Assembly: GCA_026398135.1 (NCBI GenBank)
Contig: JAPLTN010000096.1
Location: forward strand, 1 to 56,651
Direction: 5' to 3'
DNA: 56,651 nt
DNA from: Verrucomicrobiota bacterium
Lineage (GTDB): Bacteria; Verrucomicrobiota; Verrucomicrobiia; Opitutales; Opitutaceae
The first letter of the stretch is position 1, and each line of letters opens with the position of its first letter. The translations under genes and the position numbers were made by a program. A model generated the notes under the pieces. It was given only the letters and a program-made list of their open reading frames with translations, ran no database searches and had not been told where the DNA came from. Shown one piece after another: positions 43,562 to 51,316 of this stretch.

Positions 43562-43918
43562 GGGGGTGTTCTGGATTCGACCCTTGGTTGGAGTGCACGG
43601 CTGCCCTTCGCGAGTGACGGTCTCGCGTTATAAATTCCTTCAAAACAAAATAAACGGCACCTTCGAAGAAATGCCCCTCGCTGCCTAAGTGCAGTGACGA
43701 TCGCCCAGTGACGTCCACTAGCTGACGTGATCGACGACCAGTGGACATAGCGCCCAGAGCCACCCGCGGTGTGGGCGCCGTATCTTCGATCCGGGGGTTA
43801 GTTAACACCATTGCGCGTGCAGTCGCGGGGTGTCGGCGAATTTAAAACGGCACTATAAGGGTAGACGCCATGCGCGAAGGCCAGGGGCACGCGGGTTCAA
43901 TTCCCGCCACCTCCACCA
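43562..43918 (+). ncRNA. ssrA: tmRNA (transfer-messenger RNA)
   Basis: The 5' end GGGGGTGTTCTGGATTCGAC and 3' end GGTTCAATTCCCGCC-ACCTCCACCA pair as the tRNA-like acceptor (GGGGGUG with CACCUCC) and T arm, with encoded CCA. The tag frame most likely resumes at GGC 43656 (AAAATAAAC before it resembles E. coli AAATAGTC) and ends at TAA 43686-43688, giving GTFEEMPLAA, a 10-residue tag with the usual LAA end. The pseudoknots are not resolved by eye. A terminator follows. The 3' part is duplicated downstream. Confidence 0.95.
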
Positions 43919-44102
43919 ATTGAACAACGAAGAGCCTGCGGGTGCCGAAAGGCGCTCGCAGGTTTTTTTGTGACGGCGCGGGCGGGAATCGAGCCGCGTG
44001 CGCGCGCTGTGCGCTCCATCGCGGGTGTCAAGCGCACCGCCCGAGGCGGCGCCAATTCCCGCCACCTCCACCAATTGAACAACGAAGAGCCTGCGGGTGC
44101 CG
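43898..44102. repeat. 50-bp direct repeat of the tmRNA 3' end (att-like)
   Basis: Positions 43898-43947 and 44053-44102 are identical over 50 bases, starting in the T-loop of tmRNA (CAATTCCCGCCACCTCC) and running through CCA into the terminator stem. Crossover inside a T-loop with duplicated 3' end is the pattern left by tmRNA-integrating tyrosine recombinases. The 105 bases between hold the tmRNA terminator and GC-rich sequence, no gene. Confidence 0.85.
43935..43969 (+). terminator. Rho-independent terminator of ssrA
   Basis: Stem CCTGCGGGTGCC (43935-43946) / GGCGCTCGCAGG (43951-43962), GAAA loop, then seven T. Two or three inner mismatches. The downstream 50-bp copy includes only the left arm. 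Confidence 0.88.
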
Positions 44103-44130
44103 CGCTTGTGCTACCATTACACCATCGAGC
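44103..44130 (-). pseudogene. Truncated tRNA (5' fragment)
   Basis: On the minus strand the sequence begins GCTCGATGGTGTAATGGTAG, an acceptor strand plus D arm in the style of a Gln- or Glu-type tRNA, and stops at the 50-bp repeat junction. Anticodon and T arms are absent. It follows tRNA-Lys and tRNA-Thr in the same orientation, so the original operon probably had a third tRNA that was cut by the rearrangement at the tmRNA 3' end. Confidence 0.6.
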
Positions 44131-44177
44131 AGTAAGGGAAAACTGGGTTATGTATCGCGAGGATTTGGACTGGCGAT

Positions 44178-44252
44178 TGGAGCCGGCGACTGGACTCGAA
44201 CCCGCAACCGCCTGTTTACAAAACAGGTGCTCTACCATTGAGCTACACCGGC
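44178..44252 (-). tRNA. tRNA-Thr (UGU anticodon)
   Basis: Full cloverleaf: acceptor GCCGGTG with CGCCGGC, D arm AGCTCAATGGTAGAGC, anticodon loop TTTGTAA (anticodon TGT), T arm GCGGGTTCGAGTCC-type, and encoded CCA. 75 bases. Confidence 0.95.
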
Positions 44253-44328
44253 GACACAATCGGGTCGCGAAATCAACATAAACCTCGGAAAGAACGCGGC
44301 CTAACCAGTTAGTGGCCAAGCCGTAAAG

Positions 44329-44403
<75 letters not shown>

Positions 44404-44418
44404 AAAACGGGAGTGGAG

Positions 44419-44447
44419 GAAAGTCCAAGAGCGGGACGCACTGTCAA
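44419..44447 (-). promoter_or_regulatory. Possible promoter of the tRNA-Lys/tRNA-Thr operon
   Basis: Perfect -35 TTGACA (complement of TGTCAA, 44442-44447), 17-base spacer, weak -10 ACTTTC (44419-44424), about 15 bases before the tRNA-Lys 5' end. The exact -35 and spacing are good, the -10 poor. Confidence 0.4.
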
Positions 44448-44530
44448 TGCCGTTTTCGAGAAAAGTGCGTTCAGCCCGAATTTGCCCTTGCTTCTCCCGC
44501 GCCCGCGCTCTGCTTTCTCACCTCCCACCC

Positions 44531-44725
44531 ATGCAAAAGACCAAGAAGTCCGTCGCCAAGCGCTTCAAGCTGACCGCCAAAGGTAAGCTCGTGCGTCGCA
44601 CGCCTGGTTTCCGTCACTTGCTTGCCGCGAAGAGCACGAAGTCCAAACGCCGTGCCTCCAAAGACAAGCTCGTGGCCGAAGGCCATGCCAAGCCGCTCAA
44701 GCGCTGTCTCCCGTTCGGCCTGTAA
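44531..44725 (+). CDS. rpmI: 50S ribosomal protein L35
   Basis: 64 residues, the standard bL35 length: MQKTKKSVAKRFKLTAKGK, then the RRTPGFRHLLAAKSTKSKRR basic core. ATG at 44531. rplT follows as usual, but infC, which normally precedes rpmI, is not upstream; tRNA genes are there instead. Confidence 0.96.
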   Translation: MQKTKKSVAKRFKLTAKGKLVRRTPGFRHLLAAKSTKSKRRASKDKLVAEGHAKPLKRCLPFGL

Positions 44726-44816
44726 CTAAACCTACAGCGTCGCACACCAACCAAAACCGCCAGACGGGTGATCCTAACGAGACGACCCGTCGGCCCAAAC
44801 ATAGGAAACTAAAAAC

Positions 44817-45197
44817 ATGCCTCGTGCCACAAATGCCGCCGCTTCCCGCCGTCGCCGGAAGAAGGTCCTCGGTTACGCCAAAGGTTACTTCGGTAACAAA
44901 TCCAAGCTCTTCCGCTATGCGAAAGAAGCCGTCCATCACGCCTGGCTCTACGCCTTCCGTGCCCGCCGCAAGAAGAAGAGCGACTTCCGCTCCATTTGGA
45001 TCATTCGTTTGAACGCAGCCGCTCGTGCCAATGGCATCAGCTACAGCCGTCTCATCGAAGGTCTCAAGGCCGCCAACATCCAGCTCGACCGCAAGGTCCT
45101 GTCCGACCTCGCCATCCGCGACGAGGTCGCCTTTACCGGCCTGGTTGTCAAAGCCCAGGACGCGTTGAAGGCCAAGGTCGCCGCCAAGGCCGCCTAA
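44817..45197 (+). CDS. rplT: 50S ribosomal protein L20
   Basis: 126 residues: MPRATNAAASRRRRKKVLGY, then AKGYFGNKSKLFRYAKEAV and FRSIWIIRLNAAARANG, all bL20 hallmarks; early rRNA-assembly protein. The rpmI-rplT gap contains an ACGGGT/ACCCGT inverted repeat that might serve L20 autogenous control, which is known in other bacteria but unproven here. Confidence 0.97.
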   Translation: MPRATNAAASRRRRKKVLGYAKGYFGNKSKLFRYAKEAVHHAWLYAFRARRKKKSDFRSIWIIRLNAAARANGISYSRLIEGLKAANIQLDRKVLSDLAIRDEVAFTGLVVKAQDALKAKVAAKAA

Positions 45198-45251
45198 ACA
45201 GCCCCCATCTAACGCGAGCCCGCATCGGCTCGCCTCCTTTCAGTCCCCGGA

Positions 45252-45289
45252 GGACGGGCCTTTCAACAAGGCGCCGTCCTCTTTTTTTT
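45252..45289 (+). terminator. Terminator or attenuator between rplT and pheS
   Basis: Stem GGACGG (45252-45257) / CCGTCC (45274-45279) with an inner GCCTT/AAGGC pairing, followed by TCTTTTTTTT. It ends the ribosomal-protein message. Just before it, GTCCCCGGAGGAC could form an alternative hairpin using the left arm, so an attenuator for pheST is possible, though I find no Phe-rich leader peptide. Confidence 0.85.
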
Positions 45290-45351
45290 GCCCGCGTTTA
45301 TCCTTTTCCCTTCCGGCTCCCCGCCCCTTGCTCCCCGCTCTCCGTTCTTCC

Positions 45352-46395
45352 ATGCAAGACCAACTCGCCGCCCTCCTCGCCAAAGCCGCCGCCGAACTTC
45401 CGGCCCTCGCCGCCCGCCCCGACTTCGAGGCCGCCAAGGCCCGCTTCGTCGGCCCCAATGGCGAGCTCACCGCGCTCATGAAGCAGATGGGCTCCGTGCC
45501 CAAGGAACAGAAGCCCGTGGTCGGCAAACTGGTGAACGAGGCCAAGACCGCGCTCCAGGCCCACCTCGACGCCGCCCTCGCCCGCATCGAGGCCGCCGAA
45601 CTCTCCTCCCGCCTCGGTCCCCCCGTGGATCCCACCTTGCCTTCGCCTGATCGTGGCCTCGGCACCCACCATCCGCTCACCCTCGTGCGCGAGGAGATGA
45701 CCCGCATCCTGCGCAAGGTCGGCTTCACCGTCGTCGAGGGCCCCGAGGTCGAGACCGAGTATTACTGCTTCGACGCGCTCAACACTCCCGCCGACCACCC
45801 CGCGCGCGACGCCCAGGACACGTTTTACCTGCCCGAGACCGCCCGTTTTGGCAACGTTTCCAAAAAGTCGGCCGACGAGAAATACCTGCTCCGCACCCAC
45901 ACCAGCTCGGTGCAAATCCGCACCATGCTCAAGGGCCAGCCGCCCATCCGCATCGTCTCGCCCGGCCGCGTTTATCGCCGCGACACCACCGACGCCACAC
46001 ACTCGGCCAATTTCCATCAGCTCGAGTGTCTCTACGTGGACAAAAACGTCACCGTGCGCGACCTGAAGGCCTTGCTCGACTACATCTTCGCCTCCCTGCT
46101 CGGCAAAGACACCAAGACGCGTTTCCGTCCCCACTATTTCGGCTACACCGAGCCCAGCTTCGAGGTGGACCTGAGCGCGACGCATCTACCCAAGGTCAAT
46201 AAGCCTTGGATCGAAATCGGCGGCTGCGGCATGGTGGACCCCATCGTGTTCAAGGACGTCGGCTACGACCCTGAAGTCTGGAGCGGCTACGCCTTCGGCA
46301 TGGGCCTGGAGCGCCTCGCGATGCTGCTCTACGGCATCGATGATATTCGTTATTTCTATCAGAACGACGTGCGCTTCCTGCGCCAATTCGCCTGA
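45352..46395 (+). CDS. pheS: Phenylalanyl-tRNA synthetase α subunit
   Basis: 347 residues from ATG 45352. N-terminal coiled coil, then the class II catalytic core: motif-2 region GRVYRRDTTDATHSANFHQL and motif 3 YAFGMGLERLAMLLYGIDD. Charges tRNA-Phe with the β subunit. pheT follows, but about 510 bases separate them because of an inserted element. Confidence 0.97.
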   Translation: MQDQLAALLAKAAAELPALAARPDFEAAKARFVGPNGELTALMKQMGSVPKEQKPVVGKLVNEAKTALQAHLDAALARIEAAELSSRLGPPVDPTLPSPDRGLGTHHPLTLVREEMTRILRKVGFTVVEGPEVETEYYCFDALNTPADHPARDAQDTFYLPETARFGNVSKKSADEKYLLRTHTSSVQIRTMLKGQPPIRIVSPGRVYRRDTTDATHSANFHQLECLYVDKNVTVRDLKALLDYIFASLLGKDTKTRFRPHYFGYTEPSFEVDLSATHLPKVNKPWIEIGGCGMVDPIVFKDVGYDPEVWSGYAFGMGLERLAMLLYGIDDIRYFYQNDVRFLRQFA

Positions 46396-46406
46396 ACCAA
46401 ACTGAC

Positions 46407-46900
46407 GGGAAGTAGCGAGTGGAGAGTAGCGAGTAGCGAGCATCTCAAACCCGAAATCCCAACCCACATTTAACCCAATCCGACCATGGCCCGTGAAAAG
46501 TCCCAGTCTTTCCGCGACCTGCTCGTCTGGCAAAAAGCTCACGCTTTCACCCTCGCTATTTACAAGCTCACTGAATCTTTCCCGCGCGAAGAGATTTACG
46601 GTCTTACATCGCAGCTTCGCCGCGCCGCATCCAGCACGCCCACCAACATAGTAGAGGGCTTTCGCAAGCGCTCCAAGGCTGACAAAATCCGCTACTACAA
46701 TATCGGCCAGGCCTCCGCCGATGAATGTGTTTATCACCTCATACTCGCCCACGATCTCGGCTACGCCGACACCCGCGCGCTTCAGGCTGATCTCGATGAG
46801 ATCGCCCGCCTCCTCCAAGCCTACATCAACGGCATCGAATGCTCCGACTAACTTAGGTCGCCGCCCTCTCGCTACCCGCTACTCACACCTCGCTACTTCT
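46407..46900. mobile_element. Putative element carrying a four-helix-bundle gene between imperfect inverted repeats
   Basis: Left arm (46407-46440) reads GAAGTAGCGAGTGGAGAGTA then GCGAGTAGCGAG. The right arm (46866-46899), reverse-complemented, reads GAAGTAGCGAGGTGTGAGTA then GCGGGTAGCGAGAG, so the arms match with a few changes. Together with the gene inside they occupy the whole pheS-pheT gap (11 bases after the pheS stop, 5 before the pheT start). No clear target-site duplication. No transposase is encoded, so any movement would be non-autonomous or by homologous exchange. Confidence 0.6.
46486..46851 (+). CDS. Four-helix-bundle protein (23S rRNA IVP family)
   Basis: 121 residues matching the S23/IVP four-helix-bundle family: FRDLLVWQKAHAFTLAIYKL, then TSQLRRAASSTPTNIVEGF and QASADECVYHLILAHDLGY. 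Genes of this family were first found in 23S rRNA intervening sequences and later as stand-alone genes; their function is unresolved. The gene lies on the same strand as pheS and pheT, so it is probably on the same transcript. Confidence 0.9.
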   Translation: MAREKSQSFRDLLVWQKAHAFTLAIYKLTESFPREEIYGLTSQLRRAASSTPTNIVEGFRKRSKADKIRYYNIGQASADECVYHLILAHDLGYADTRALQADLDEIARLLQAYINGIECSD

Positions 46901-46904
46901 ACGC

Positions 46905-49367
46905 ATGAAACTCTCCCGCTCCTGGCTTCAAGACTACGTGGATCTCTCCGGCGTCTCCGACGACGACATCTCCCGCGCCATCACCTTCCTCGGCTTTGAG
47001 GTCGAGCAGGTCCTCCGCACCGGCGCACCCGCCTTTAACCTCGTCGTGGTCGGCCACATCCTCACCCGCGACAAACACCCCAACGCCGACAAGCTCTCCG
47101 TCTGTACTGTCGATGTCGGCTCCGCCCACGGCGGCGTGCGCACCATCGTCTGCGGCGCGCCCAACTGCGCCGTCGGCAACCGCGTGCCCGTCGCCCTGCC
47201 CGGCGCCGTCCTACCCGGCGACTTCGTGATCAAGGAGGCCAAGGTCCGCGGCCAGCCCTCTTCGGGCATGATGTGCTCGGCCAAGGAGCTCACCCTCGCC
47301 GAGGATTCGCAGGGCCTGCTCCTCCTCTCCGGCACGCCGGAGGTCGGCACGCCGATCAACGCCATCCTGCCCGCCGGCGACGTGGTTTTCGACATCGAGA
47401 TCACCCCCAACCGCCCCGACGCCCTCAGCCACCTCGGCGTCGCCCGCGAGCTCGCCGCGTGGTTCAAAAAAGAGCTCCGTTACCCCGTCGTCAGCTTCAC
47501 CCCCGCCGCTATTTCCGCCGATCCGCGGGTTGATTTGCTCAAATCCGTCCGGGTCGATGCTCCGTTGGATTGTCCGCTCTACACCGCGACCGTGATCACC
47601 GGCGTAAAAGTAGGTCCCTCACCCGATTGGCTGCAACGCCGCCTCACCGCCGTGGGGCTGCGTCCGATCAACAACATCGTCGATATCGGCAACTACGTGA
47701 TGCTCGAATACGGCCAGCCCGTGCACGCGTTCGACGCCCGCAAACTCTCCGGTGCCCAGATCATCGTGCGCCACGCCGCCGAAGGCGAAAAGATCACCAC
47801 CCTCGACGGCAAAGAGCGCACCCTGGCCGCCGGCATGCTCGTCATCACTGACGCCCAGCATCCCGTCGTGATCGCCGGCATCATGGGCTCGGCCAACTCG
47901 GGCGTCTCCGACGACACCACCGACCTCGTTCTCGAAGTCGCGTTCTTCAAACGCCAGTTCGTGCGCATTACCAGCAAGCGCCTCGGCCTCGCCTCCGACT
48001 CCTCCTACCGCTACGAACGCGGCGTCGATGTGCATTCGCTCGACGAGGCCGCCCACCGCTTTATCGACCTCGTGCTTGCCCACGCCGGCGGCGCGGTTGC
48101 CGGCCCCATCCACCGCATCGGTTCGACCATTCCTTGGGAACGCGAGATCACCGTCACCCCGGCCTATATTAACGAAAAACTGGGCTTCGAGATTCCCGCC
48201 GACGAGATGCGCGCCGCCCTCGAATCCCTCGAACTCGTCGTCACCGACGAAACCCCCACCGAGAAACGCGGCCCCGCCTGGACTTTTTCCATTCCCAGCT
48301 GGCGCGATGATCTCGACCGCCCCATCGACCTGGTCGAGGAAGTCGTGCGCCTCTACGGCACCGAAAAGATCCCGACCTCCGTCATCCAGTCGCCCGGCCT
48401 GGTGGGCAACGACGACCCGATCGTGCTCTTCAACCGCAACGTCGCCGCCGCCCTCGTCGGCCAGGGCTTTAACGAATGCGTCAACTACACCCTGCGCCCC
48501 GCCAAGGAAGTCGCCGCCTGGGCCACCGCCGCCCAGACCGCCGCGCTCGCCCTCGCCAACCCCTTCGTCGAGGACCAGTCCCATCTCCGCTCCACCCTGG
48601 TCGGCGGCCTGCTCGATTCCCTCAAACTCAACCAATCGCGCGGCGTCCCGGCCTCGCGCCTTTTCGAGACCGGACGCGTATTCCTGGAGCGCAACGGCCA
48701 GCTCTCCGAGTGCGTGGCCGCCGCTTTTGTGATCGCCGAAGAGACGGGCGAACGCAGCTGGCGCCCGCGTGAGGCGGCGGATTTCTACACCGCCAAGCGC
48801 CAGGCCGCGATCATTGCCGCCTTCGCCGGCATCGAGCTGGACCGCCAGCCCACCGCTCTTGTCGCCGCGCCCGCCCAAGGCTGGCAGACCGGCCACGCCG
48901 CCACGGCGGGCAACATTCAGCACGGCTGGACCGCGACCTTTGGCCTGGTGGACCTCGCCCACCTCAAGGCCCTTGGCATCACCGGCAAGGTTTACGCCGG
49001 ATTCTTTGCCATTGTATCGGAGAAGGTCACGGCAGACGCCGAACGCCGTAGTTTTAAGCCCTTCAGCCTGCAACCCGCCGCCCTGCGCGACCTCGCCGTG
49101 GTAGTGCCCGCGACCACGCCCGCGAGCGAAGTACAGAAGGTGATCGCCAAGCACGCCCGCGCCGCCGCCGGAGCCGCCTTCGCACTGGAGAGCGTCGAAG
49201 TGTTCGACGTGTACACCGGCAAAGGTGTGCCCGAGGGCCAGCAAAGCCTGGCCTACGCGCTGACCTTCCGCGCCCCCGATCGCACCCTGACCGACGACGA
49301 GGTCAATGCCGCCTTTACCAAAGTGCAGGCCGATCTCACGGCGGCGGGTTACCATATCCGCAAGTAA
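46905..49367 (+). CDS. pheT: Phenylalanyl-tRNA synthetase β subunit
   Basis: 820 residues, normal length. N-terminal tRNA-binding OB domain (VVVGHILTRDKHPNADKLSV), B3/B4 editing region, B5 (PAYINEKLGFEIPADEM), core-like domain and C-terminal anticodon-binding FDX-ACB domain (AYALTFRAPDRTLTDDEVNA). Editing of Tyr-tRNA-Phe is expected. The start ATG (46905) is only five bases from the inverted-repeat arm of the inserted element, so its native translation-initiation region may have been replaced. Confidence 0.97.
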   Translation: MKLSRSWLQDYVDLSGVSDDDISRAITFLGFEVEQVLRTGAPAFNLVVVGHILTRDKHPNADKLSVCTVDVGSAHGGVRTIVCGAPNCAVGNRVPVALPGAVLPGDFVIKEAKVRGQPSSGMMCSAKELTLAEDSQGLLLLSGTPEVGTPINAILPAGDVVFDIEITPNRPDALSHLGVARELAAWFKKELRYPVVSFTPAAISADPRVDLLKSVRVDAPLDCPLYTATVITGVKVGPSPDWLQRRLTAVGLRPINNIVDIGNYVMLEYGQPVHAFDARKLSGAQIIVRHAAEGEKITTLDGKERTLAAGMLVITDAQHPVVIAGIMGSANSGVSDDTTDLVLEVAFFKRQFVRITSKRLGLASDSSYRYERGVDVHSLDEAAHRFIDLVLAHAGGAVAGPIHRIGSTIPWEREITVTPAYINEKLGFEIPADEMRAALESLELVVTDETPTEKRGPAWTFSIPSWRDDLDRPIDLVEEVVRLYGTEKIPTSVIQSPGLVGNDDPIVLFNRNVAAALVGQGFNECVNYTLRPAKEVAAWATAAQTAALALANPFVEDQSHLRSTLVGGLLDSLKLNQSRGVPASRLFETGRVFLERNGQLSECVAAAFVIAEETGERSWRPREAADFYTAKRQAAIIAAFAGIELDRQPTALVAAPAQGWQTGHAATAGNIQHGWTATFGLVDLAHLKALGITGKVYAGFFAIVSEKVTADAERRSFKPFSLQPAALRDLAVVVPATTPASEVQKVIAKHARAAAGAAFALESVEVFDVYTGKGVPEGQQSLAYALTFRAPDRTLTDDEVNAAFTKVQADLTAAGYHIRK

Positions 49368-49386
49368 GCCTGGCGAAAATCAGGGG

Positions 49387-50307
49387 TTACATTTTTGCCG
49401 GCTTTCGGTTGTCCGTGGTTTGGCTGGGGTCGTTACTCGGCATGGTCGTGGCGTTCACGTCATCGGGCTTGGTCGGTTCAGGCGCGTCTGGCTTCGCAAG
49501 TGCATAGCTTCGAAACGTCGTGCTCCAGGCCGTGTCGATATTGCCGAGCAAGAGATAGCGTCCACGCACTTTACCCCTGAGCTCGACTGGGAAAAAGTGA
49601 TTGGTGCCCGGCAGACGGGCATTCCGGAGCAGGATATCCACTTCACGCAGGTGCACGGAAAAGTAAGCGCGTATATCTCCCTTGTTTTTCATCGAGATCT
49701 CCAGGAATCCTGGAGGGGATTTGCTGACAACGATACGGCTCTGCAGCGCCGCCAACACCCGGTTGCGGATGCGGTCTCGCACGGGTAGATCATCGAAGTC
49801 TTCGTCACGGGATACCACCCGCCAGGTCGAGCTGAGCGCGGTATCCTCGACGAGATGAAACTCCAGCGTCTCCAGCCAGGCGCGCGTGCGGGCCAGACGG
49901 CTGGCGGCAGGGGTGGTGGAGCGTCGATTGAGGGATTTTTCCATTTTCTCGGCGTGCGCGGCTTTCTCTTTGGCTGTGGCTGGAGCACCGTTTTTGTTGA
50001 GCAAAACACTGCGCCCGGCGGGGGGAAGGGAAGGATCCCAGCGGATTTCTTCCGTTTCATCTTCGTTAACATTCACGTAAATCCAGGACCATTTTTCCTG
50101 AGGTCTTTCCGAGAGCGTTAGTGCGGCGGCGGCGATTTCGGGCGGCCACTTCGCCAGGATATCGGCATAGTTGGCGAAATTATTGGGGTCGGTTTTGGGG
50201 TCCGCAGTCTGAGCGGCTGCGGGCGGTGCATCTGTTTTGGCTCCCGCTTTTGTTTGTCCAATGCACTCCGATACATGGCATGCCAGCCCGAGAACAAGAT
50301 AGCCCAT
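49387..50307 (-). CDS. Hypothetical exported protein, start uncertain
   Basis: 306 residues as drawn from ATG 50307. The N-terminus MGYLVLGLACHVSECIGQ is hydrophobic but lacks the usual positive charges. Just upstream, another frame has ATG AGC AGA... (50339) encoding MSRASKRFAS before TGA, which overlaps the ATG (TGATG). A frame change there would give a normal signal peptide, so a frameshift is possible. The body has a Lys/Glu helical part (TAKEKAAHAEKMEKSLNRR) and no family I know; the end is Pro/Thr/Asp-rich. Confidence 0.55.
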   Translation of the reverse strand: MGYLVLGLACHVSECIGQTKAGAKTDAPPAAAQTADPKTDPNNFANYADILAKWPPEIAAAALTLSERPQEKWSWIYVNVNEDETEEIRWDPSLPPAGRSVLLNKNGAPATAKEKAAHAEKMEKSLNRRSTTPAASRLARTRAWLETLEFHLVEDTALSSTWRVVSRDEDFDDLPVRDRIRNRVLAALQSRIVVSKSPPGFLEISMKNKGDIRAYFSVHLREVDILLRNARLPGTNHFFPVELRGKVRGRYLLLGNIDTAWSTTFRSYALAKPDAPEPTKPDDVNATTMPSNDPSQTTDNRKPAKM

Positions 50308-50416
50308 CAGGAAGCGAAGCGCTTTGATGCTCTGCTCATGGTAGCCTCAATAATGCCAATTCTCAACGTACTCGCCGGGGGGCTGGCGATCCACAGGTGT
50401 CTGGCCGTGGTTTGTT

Positions 50417-50448
50417 AGCATTGCAATTAACCAGCATTGCAATTAACC
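50417..50448. repeat. Exact 16-bp tandem duplication
   Basis: AGCATTGCAATTAACC occurs twice without spacer (50417-50432, 50433-50448), 13 bases before the transposase remnant. Probably a by-product of insertion or excision. Confidence 0.85.
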
Positions 50449-50461
50449 TGTCCCTTATCCT

Positions 50462-50995
50462 TGTCGCTCGCCGCAGGATGTGTTTTGGGGCGCCGACCAA
50501 GAGGAGCTTTGCGCCTACGTGACCGATCTGGACGCCGGGCAGGCTACGCCCGCGCAGATCGTGCTGACGTATCGCAAACGCGGCGACGCGGAGAACGTCT
50601 TCGACGAGCTGAAGAATCAGTGGGGGTTTTCCGGCTTTTGCAGCGGCAAGGGCGTGGTCAGCGAAACCGCCGCCCGGCTGCTGTTGCTGACCTACAACCT
50701 GTGGAGCCTGTTCGTGCGCGTGCTCAAGGAAGAGGGCTGTCACCGGGAAGCGATCACAAGCCGCGACGACCTGCTGGTCATGCCGGCCAAACTCGTCGAA
50801 ACCGGCCGGCAAAAAACCCTCAAACTGAGCGTCGGCGACAAATGGTGGTCCGCGATAAGCCTCTCCTACCAAAGGCTTCAGCGCTGGCTCGCCTCAATCG
50901 CGCCGCAGTTGGACCCCCAGCAAACCTTCGAGCGCTATCTGTGCTGGCTCAACCCTCTCAATCCCGATGACTGGCTCCCTCAACCCGCCCCGTGA
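50462..50995 (+). pseudogene. IS4/IS1380-type transposase remnant (C-terminal part)
   Basis: About 175 residues continue a DDE transposase C-terminus. The motif YRKRGDAENVFDELK fits Y-(2)-R-(3)-E-(6)-K of the IS4-like group and carries the catalytic Glu; SETAARLLLLTYNLWSLFVR is typical of IS1380-like proteins. The N-terminal two-thirds with both catalytic Asp are absent, so the gene is dead. CCCTTATCC (50453-50461) and GGATAATGG (51015-51023) around it may be worn terminal repeats. Confidence 0.8.
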
Positions 50996-51316
50996 ACTTC
51001 AACTGCGGGATTTAGGATAATGGATAGCGTAAGTGGATCGGTGCTGGCCGTAACAATACGAATTAAATAATTATCAAAAAGGTATTTATAGAAGTTTAAG
51101 TTTTTTAAAAATGATTGCAATGCTCATTTAAGTCTAAATACGTATTTTTTGGTTCTGAATGGCACTTTAAATAATACACTTTTTACTGAAGTTTCCCCGA
51201 ATTGAAAATTAATAATTTACAATCGGGTTACGCCGAAAAAACGCTTTATCCAAAGTGCCCATAATAGAAAAAACAGTAAACCAATGCTTCAGAAACAGTA
51301 ATTAAAAAACAAAAAC
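50996..51316. other. A+T-rich intergenic region
   Basis: 321 bases without a gene. Base composition changes visibly to A+T-rich after the transposase remnant. It holds repeat copy A (51161-51260) and presumably the promoter of the unknown exported-protein gene; no clear hexamer pair was found. Confidence 0.5.
51161..51260. repeat. MITE-like repeat, copy A
   Basis: About 100 bases starting GGCACTTTAAATAATAC and ending TTATCCAAAGTGCCC, so the ends are inverted repeats. The core AATTGAAAATTAATAATTTA, then CAATCGGG, matches copy B at 53104. No coding capacity. Confidence 0.75.

Noticed and set aside
43970-44052. GGCGGGAATCGAGCC stretch as a possible second tRNA or T arm
   Set aside because: No matching acceptor or anticodon arm could be built.
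43853-44319. Open frames on both strands around tmRNA and tRNAs (with WRWRELNPRAP-type translations)
   Set aside because: These are well-known false proteins from translating tmRNA/tRNA 3' ends.
47619-49355. 578-codon minus-strand frame opposite pheT
   Set aside because: Shadow of pheT; composition biased, no domain.
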